Of a stretch of 64,000 bases of DNA, positions 58,703-64,000 are shown piece by piece. The notes beneath the pieces are model-generated. The model saw only the letters and a program-made list of their open reading frames with translations. It searched no databases and was not told the DNA's origin. Position 1 is the first letter of the stretch. Every line of letters starts with the position of its first letter. The position numbers and the translations under genes are program-made. The DNA is from Histomonas meleagridis (taxonomy: Eukaryota; Parabasalia; Tritrichomonadida; Dientamoebidae). The stretch is taken from contig WSYJ01000060.1 in the NCBI GenBank assembly GCA_020186115.1, positions 1,984,001-2,048,000 on the forward strand. Reading direction: 5' to 3'.

Positions 58703-59998
58703 TCAATAAAACAAATAAATATTTTTAGCATTAATATCAATTCCTTTTTGCTTTAAAATGTATGTAACAAGTTCAATATTTCTGGAAAATGAAGCAAAAA
58801 CTAATATATTTTCTGGAAGTTGATTATTTTTAAGGAAATATTTCACAAGAAAAATATTTCCAGTTTTTGCTGCTTCATTAATGATATTTTCATTAATTTT
58901 CATTCCTTCTTTTTCTAAATATGTAAAAATTTCATAATTAAAATATGAAACGCATTTTTCTCCTAATTTTTCTAATTTAATTTTGATAATATTATCCTTA
59001 TAAATATATTTAAATATTTTATCTTCAAACATTTTTGGTATTGATTGTATTTTTTCTGATATATTCTCATAAAGATATTTAAAGATATCATTTCGATGGA
59101 ATTCTATTGCTGCTTCATATGCATCTTCAAATGTTGAATGATTTTGTTCACATAAATGAATAATTTCTTCATTTCCACCTGCAACTGCATATTTACCTGT
59201 GTTTTCCACATTTGCACCATTCATAAGTAAATATTTAAAACATTTAACTGATCCAAAAAATGCTGCATAATCAATTAATGAAACATTTTCTTTATTAATA
59301 AATGAACACCTTTCATAAAGTGATGGTTCAATCGTTTGATTAAAATCAAAATAACCTTTCGATGTTAATTCATGAAGTTTTTCAACATAATCATTTCGAA
59401 TTATTTTTGCAGTTTCATTCGGATTATGTCCTTCTTTAATTAATTGTTTATGAAGTTCAAAATTATTTTTTGATAGCTCTTCATAGCTTTCATAGTGATA
59501 TTTGTACGAGTTATAAAGATTTTGCAATATATTTATTGGTTCGTTTGAAAAATGATGTGCGAAATAAAAATTGTTTTTGTTCTTAACTGAACTTGTTGAA
59601 ACTAAATTCGTTTCAATCATTTTTTCAAGAATGAAATATGATTCTTGAGTGTTAATTTCAAGGAGAAAATCTTTGAATGCATTAATTAATTCATAATTGT
59701 TTTCATAGAATTCTTTTTCTTTGATTTCAATTTGTTTCATAAAATTAATATATAAGCCAAAATCTTTCATTTCTGAAAGAATTGATGAATATATTATTCT
59801 GCTGATAATAAATTTTGAATAAGGTGCTATATCATCACTATTTAACAGAATTATAGAAGCATTAATAGATTCAATAATGTTATTTTCACTCAAATCAAAA
59901 ATAATTTCTTCAAGAGATATTAAATCTTGCATAGGCTTAGTAGAAGAGTAATGATTTACTGGGTCAATATTTGATTTTTTGATCGAATTGCTTTCCAT
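58703..59998 (-). CDS. DUF3447/ankyrin protein, probably the 5' part of a larger gene
   Basis: A 431-aa frame from ATG 59998. Residues about 1-300 are the helical N-terminal region of trichomonad DUF3447 proteins (SLEEIIFDLSENNIIESINA and the SYFILEKMI region). An ankyrin-like part follows: NVSLIDYAAFFGSVKCFKYL, then LLMNGANVENTGKYAVAGGN and NIELVTYILKQKGIDINAKN. The frame then runs into the first array spacer and stops after YLFY. The stop therefore lies in the same kind of spacer that separates the 40 segments downstream, so the protein is probably not complete here. Ankyrin proteins are scaffolds; the target is unknown. AACGTT lies at 60110-60115, about 110 bp upstream. Confidence 0.85.
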   Translation of the reverse strand: MESNSIKKSNIDPVNHYSSTKPMQDLISLEEIIFDLSENNIIESINASIILLNSDDIAPYSKFIISRIIYSSILSEMKDFGLYINFMKQIEIKEKEFYENNYELINAFKDFLLEINTQESYFILEKMIETNLVSTSSVKNKNNFYFAHHFSNEPINILQNLYNSYKYHYESYEELSKNNFELHKQLIKEGHNPNETAKIIRNDYVEKLHELTSKGYFDFNQTIEPSLYERCSFINKENVSLIDYAAFFGSVKCFKYLLMNGANVENTGKYAVAGGNEEIIHLCEQNHSTFEDAYEAAIEFHRNDIFKYLYENISEKIQSIPKMFEDKIFKYIYKDNIIKIKLEKLGEKCVSYFNYEIFTYLEKEGMKINENIINEAAKTGNIFLVKYFLKNNQLPENILVFASFSRNIELVTYILKQKGIDINAKNIYLFY

Positions 59999-60170
59999 TT
60001 TATTGAAATTTTTCTTGATTCAAGCACTTTTGTTTATGCTGTGAATGGTCAAAATAATCGTCATTATCAGTATCACTTTTTGAATACAATTCTATTAAAA
60101 TCGATCAAAAACGTTTTTGTAAAAAATGCCATTAATTGCCATGAGAAAATAACAGATTTTATTAACAAAA

Positions 60171-61262
60171 TTAATAATACCAGCTTTTGATACTGGAAGG
60201 AATTGTATCTGTATAAGATTCACATTCCATTAATAAGTTTTCTTTAGATATTCTCTGTGAATAAATTCTATTTGAGATCGTTGGATCCGCATTTATAATT
60301 GTATTATCTCTATTTGATTCAGCATATCTCTGTATTACATCAAGTACACGATCAACACCAGTTTCATTAAAGAATTTTGCCTGAAATTTCTTGCTCACTT
60401 TTGGTGGCTTAATCACAGGAACTGTCACCTCAGGCACTGTTACTAGTGGATCTTCAGAAGGTCTTCCAAATTGTATTTCACATTTTGTAGTTCCACCGAA
60501 TCTTGTTCCTTGTAAGGCATTTTTAGCACTTTCTGCTTGAACACTGGTTTCCATCGTAACGTTCGCCCAGTCGGGGTGGTCCGGAATGAATTTGACACTG
60601 AGAACGTTACCATACGGTTTGAAATGTTGGAAAAGTGTCTCTTCTTTGACGATTTCAGGATCTATATTTTGTACAATTAATGTGGTGTTAGAAGCATCAA
60701 TTTTATTCGGTTCCATATGAACTCTGTTGCCTGTTGCTTCACTAACTTTTATCCCTCGACCAAATTCTGTCGAACCATTTAAAAGACGAATGGCATCGTC
60801 GACTTCTTTTTGTGTGTTGAATTTCACAAAACCATAACCTTTGGAAATTCCATCTGTTCCTTTGATAAGTCTTGCTGAGATAACACTATGAAAATAACGT
60901 CGGAAAAATTCTAAAAGCCTACTCTCATTGACGGAAATGGGTAAGTTACCAACATAAACAGAATATCCAGTTGCTTGTCTAATTGTATTGACATCTGAAG
61001 ATCCTTTTGTGCTACTCCAATTGAGTTTGAATTGTGCGTTTGGCATGTTTGGAATTGGTGCTCCCTGTAATAAACGAAGAACTGTAGCAGCATCTGAAAT
61101 ATTATTAAATTGAATAAATCCATATCCATCTAGGGTTCCTGTTTCTTTATTTCTTGAAAACCAACATGCTAGAGGAGCAATTCCTGTTTGTTGTCTGACT
61201 ATATTCATTAATTGTTCTTCACTTTCCCATATCTCTGTAGTTCCAACCCAAAGTTGTGCCAT
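60171..61262 (-). CDS. Three-RRM RNA-binding protein, SECp43/Nam8/RBP45-like
   Basis: A 363-aa protein with three RRMs. RRM1 (about 1-85) has LWVGTTEIWESEEQLM and GYGFIQFNNISDAATVLRLL, ending with FKLNWSS, the typical start and end of the SECp43/Nam8/RBP45 group. RRM2 (about 98-180) has YSVYVGNLPISV (RNP2) and KGYGFVKFN (RNP1). RRM3 (about 205-280) has TTLIVQNIDPEIVKEETLFQ and a weaker RNP1. Members act in U1-dependent splicing, mRNA stability or tRNA-Sec biology. Which one cannot be told here. The start is ATG 61262 (MAQLWVG); the upstream extension begins with TTG. The DDB1-like gene diverges 59 bp away. Confidence 0.85.
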   Translation of the reverse strand: MAQLWVGTTEIWESEEQLMNIVRQQTGIAPLACWFSRNKETGTLDGYGFIQFNNISDAATVLRLLQGAPIPNMPNAQFKLNWSSTKGSSDVNTIRQATGYSVYVGNLPISVNESRLLEFFRRYFHSVISARLIKGTDGISKGYGFVKFNTQKEVDDAIRLLNGSTEFGRGIKVSEATGNRVHMEPNKIDASNTTLIVQNIDPEIVKEETLFQHFKPYGNVLSVKFIPDHPDWANVTMETSVQAESAKNALQGTRFGGTTKCEIQFGRPSEDPLVTVPEVTVPVIKPPKVSKKFQAKFFNETGVDRVLDVIQRYAESNRDNTIINADPTISNRIYSQRISKENLLMECESYTDTIPSSIKSWYY

Positions 61263-61321
61263 TAAATTAGGGTGCTCCAAATGATCGGTGTTTTTTGTTA
61301 ACGTTTTTTTATCACTGTTGG
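61263..61321. promoter_or_regulatory. 59-bp bidirectional promoter
   Basis: It lies between the RRM gene and the DDB1-like gene. It contains TTAACGTT (61298-61305) and, 12 bp before the DDB1 start, TCACTG, a good match to the trichomonad initiator TCA-Y-W. Both genes must have short 5' leaders. Confidence 0.5.
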
Positions 61322-64000
61322 ATGACTTTTGGAGTTAAAGCATTAAATTCACCAGAAATATATTCAGATGTAGTATTAGTATCATCATTTGGTTTTAATG
61401 GGGATATGGTAATTTTTGCAAAGGGTTCAAAATTACTTTTTACAAAATATGATAATTGTAGATTTCAAACTTTGTTTGAATATTATATTTTTGGTGAAAT
61501 ATCGCATGTAATTCCAATAAAGCATCCAAAAGATTCTCAAACAAATATATTAATTATATTGGCAGATCTTCAATATGCAACACTTCGAAATACATCAAAT
61601 CATATTGAAACAGTTCAACACGGAAACTTAGCTTCACCTACTGGTAGCATAACAGACCCGCCTTTTAAGATAGCATATAACAATTATTTCTTAATGGCTG
61701 AATTCAATAACCAAGTAATCCAATTTTTTGAGGTTACTCAAACATCAGAAATATCGCCAACATATAGTTGTTTTATTCCTTGTAAAGAAATTATTCAATT
61801 TGATTTTATTGATAGTTCACCTTCATGTCCACGTATTTCAATTTTAACTCGTGAGTTCCAAAACACAACAAAACTTAGCATTTATGAACTGAACATATCC
61901 AAAAAAGTCTTTCCAAGTAAACCATTATGTTCAAGTACATTACCATTTGATGCATATAAACTTCAAGTCATTGGTGCTGATCAATTAATTATATTTACAA
62001 CATCAGCGATTTATCGTGTGTCTTTATTTAAAGACACAACATTAATTCAAGAAACTTCAACTATATTTTCATCACATCCAATCAGTGTGATGACACAAAT
62101 TTCACAACATCAATGGATTGCGACAGATACTGGAGGTAATTTATTAATAATTAATTGTAATATTTCAGGACCAATTACATTATCAAGAATTGGATCTGTT
62201 AATTCAGCTATTAAAATAATTCCTTTAAATTCTCCAATTGTTTTTATTGCATCAAAATTTGGCAAAAATTTCTTTGTAAACCTTTCAAATTTGGGTATAA
62301 TTGAAAGCACGCAAAACTCAAGTAAAGTTAACAAAATATATCGTGTTAATGAAGATGAATTAATTGGAATTACTGAAAATTCTGCACATACAATAAGAGA
62401 AGCATTAAAACTAAAATTGGTTGCATCGACAAAAATACCATTATTAGAAAATGCATATTTTTATGATGAATATATACTGATTGCACATGGAGAACAAATC
62501 TCATTAATTCAATATACAGGAAATGGATTTATTGAAATTAGTAATGAATTCTTTATAATTAATGAGCCAACAATATGTTTTGGAATGCCACAACCTTCTT
62601 TGTATATACAAGTTACACATTCATCTGTCAATAATTCTAATGAACAAATGCTTCAATTCGAAAATATTACAAGTGCTTCAATCTCTGATGAAATTATTGG
62701 AATTATTTCATCAACACCAAATTATTGCAAAGTTGTTATTCTTAATTTAAACTTAGAAATAGTTTGTGAAGTAGATCTTGATTCATTTGCCGAAGCAATT
62801 GCTGTAAGTGATCAATATTTCGCTATTACTTCATGGGCAAATGATTCGATATGCATTTACTCGATTGAAACCGGCAAAATATATAGAAAAATTGAATCGA
62901 AAATAGCGGTTTCATTGATGTTTACAGACGACGGTTTGATAGCCCTTGAGTCAAGAGATCGGTGTTGTGTTTTCTCATTAACAAATGAATCATTAGATAA
63001 AACATTTTATTGTGAAGGGTTACACAATTCCATAATTAAGATCTCTAATACAGAATTTATATTAACAGGTGATAAACCAGTTTTATTACAAAACATGAAA
63101 ATTAAAGGAATTGAATTTAATGGAATTACAAATGGATCGTATATTGACCACAAATTTTTATTAGTTTTTAATGATATATTGTATCTCTGTGAAGAGAATG
63201 GATTTTCGATATCAATAATCGAAAGTAAAATCAACACTAACATTAAATGTTTAACTCAAATCCCCGAAACAAATGATTTTCTAATTGTTACACAAAATGG
63301 ATCTGATACATTTATATCATATGTTGAACATCCATTATCCAATCAAAAGCAAATTGGGAAATTATCGGATGTGAATCATATTGTTAATATTCTCTCAATG
63401 AAATGTGGGACATTAACAATTGTAATTATAATGTTTCATAAGCAAGTATTAATATATGAATTATGTGAACAAATATTACATTTCCATAACAATTTAACAT
63501 TAGAGAAAGAACCATTTCATATTTGTACATTCCAAAATTATATATTAATCGGATTTATTGATGAAATTCGACTTTATGAACTTGAAATCATTTCATTATC
63601 TAACATCGAATTAAAAGAAATATCAAAAATTTATACACAAGGATCAACTTCAAGTATCACTGTTAATGATACATTAATAATTGTTGGCGATGAATTACAA
63701 TCGATAGTTATTTATCGATATAATAAAAATAAACAAAAACTTTATGAAATCGCACGTAATAACAATGATTATGGAATTGTCGCGTGTAAAATATTCGGAA
63801 ATAATATATTCGCTGTCGATTACATTGGTAATGTTTATCAAATGCAAATCGGACAATCGAAAAATTTGGAAAGTGTCGACATTAATGTGTCAGCAACTTA
63901 TAACTTCGGATGTCCAATTAATGAAATCTCGAATTTCGCGAATGGAATTGTATTGGTAACAAATGATTGCAAATACTTCCAAATAGTAAACATCAAAAAA
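61322..64000 (+). CDS. DDB1: DDB1-like beta-propeller protein (C-terminus outside the window)
   Basis: An open frame from ATG 61322 to the window edge, 893 codons without a stop. The N-terminus follows DDB1: GSKLLFTKYDNCRF (compare NTRLEIY), FGEISHVIPIKHPKD, NILIILADLQYATL and HGNLASPTGS (compare AHGNVQDRIGRPSETG). Near the edge, YEIARNNNDYGIVACKIFGN matches the DDB1 segment EEIARDFNPNWMSAVEIL. DDB1 is the adaptor of CUL4 ubiquitin ligases and binds DCAF receptors; full length is about 1,140 aa, so about 250 residues are missing. Paralogues SF3B3 and CPSF160 share the fold; the segments above favour DDB1. Confidence 0.75.
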   Translation, partial: MTFGVKALNSPEIYSDVVLVSSFGFNGDMVIFAKGSKLLFTKYDNCRFQTLFEYYIFGEISHVIPIKHPKDSQTNILIILADLQYATLRNTSNHIETVQHGNLASPTGSITDPPFKIAYNNYFLMAEFNNQVIQFFEVTQTSEISPTYSCFIPCKEIIQFDFIDSSPSCPRISILTREFQNTTKLSIYELNISKKVFPSKPLCSSTLPFDAYKLQVIGADQLIIFTTSAIYRVSLFKDTTLIQETSTIFSSHPISVMTQISQHQWIATDTGGNLLIINCNISGPITLSRIGSVNSAIKIIPLNSPIVFIASKFGKNFFVNLSNLGIIESTQNSSKVNKIYRVNEDELIGITENSAHTIREALKLKLVASTKIPLLENAYFYDEYILIAHGEQISLIQYTGNGFIEISNEFFIINEPTICFGMPQPSLYIQVTHSSVNNSNEQMLQFENITSASISDEIIGIISSTPNYCKVVILNLNLEIVCEVDLDSFAEAIAVSDQYFAITSWANDSICIYSIETGKIYRKIESKIAVSLMFTDDGLIALESRDRCCVFSLTNESLDKTFYCEGLHNSIIKISNTEFILTGDKPVLLQNMKIKGIEFNGITNGSYIDHKFLLVFNDILYLCEENGFSISIIESKINTNIKCLTQIPETNDFLIVTQNGSDTFISYVEHPLSNQKQIGKLSDVNHIVNILSMKCGTLTIVIIMFHKQVLIYELCEQILHFHNNLTLEKEPFHICTFQNYILIGFIDEIRLYELEIISLSNIELKEISKIYTQGSTSSITVNDTLIIVGDELQSIVIYRYNKNKQKLYEIARNNNDYGIVACKIFGNNIFAVDYIGNVYQMQIGQSKNLESVDINVSATYNFGCPINEISNFANGIVLVTNDCKYFQIVNIKK

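Overview
The window looks like nuclear DNA of a parabasalid protist, most likely Tritrichomonas or a close relative. Reasons: it is very AT-rich; most genes are single uninterrupted reading frames in the standard code, packed on both strands with short gaps; many proteins are Asn/Ile/Lys-rich; there are several divergent HEAT/ARM proteins; and one locus pairs a DUF3447-type N-terminus with ankyrin repeats, a combination typical of trichomonads. The assignment is inferred from these features, not from any database comparison.

Left part (1-25 kb): end of an unrecognised helical-repeat protein; importin-7/8-like karyopherin; a transcription-type cyclin with a long charged repetitive tail; a secreted or surface protein; a membrane-anchored 5'-nucleotidase-like ectoenzyme; a Dbp7/DDX31-like DEAD-box helicase; a gene-poor stretch with coding remnants (12.9-14.7 kb); three ARM-like proteins of about 450 aa; an Spt20-like SAGA subunit; a ubiquitin-like domain protein; a membrane-tethered P-loop ATPase; and the cohesin kleisin Rad21.

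Middle part (25-45 kb): Nup62/Nsp1 nucleoporin; a 199-bp MITE-like foldback element; a Bet1-like SNARE; a RasGAP-domain protein; a Mer3/HFM1 helicase; a second importin-beta-type protein; a PMT-like glycosyltransferase; a short SAS-6-like protein; a Sel1-repeat protein; eIF3b; a four-helix membrane protein; then about 3.2 kb of foldback DNA, decayed genes and AT-rich sequence.

Right part (45-64 kb): a 2,103-aa PIKK laid out like TOR, with an intact FATC end but a kinase domain that has lost its catalytic motifs; an unusual ankyrin locus (51.9-60.0 kb, minus strand); a three-RRM protein; and the first 893 codons of a DDB1-like protein running off the window.

The most unusual feature is the ankyrin locus. 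The annotated frame stops after 431 aa, but 40 further ankyrin segments and a C-terminal cap with its own stop codon follow in the same direction. They are nearly all spaced exactly 170 bp apart. Every ankyrin segment is open over about 31 codons; the roughly 70-nt spacers shift the frame and carry stops. The spacers also tolerate indels that are not multiples of three, whereas the one length change inside an ankyrin segment is exactly one codon. This looks like one gene whose spacers are removed, yet I find no invariant GT-AG signals. The decisive test is cDNA sequencing. Most other genes are housekeeping functions: nuclear transport, chromatin, translation initiation, trafficking and DNA metabolism.
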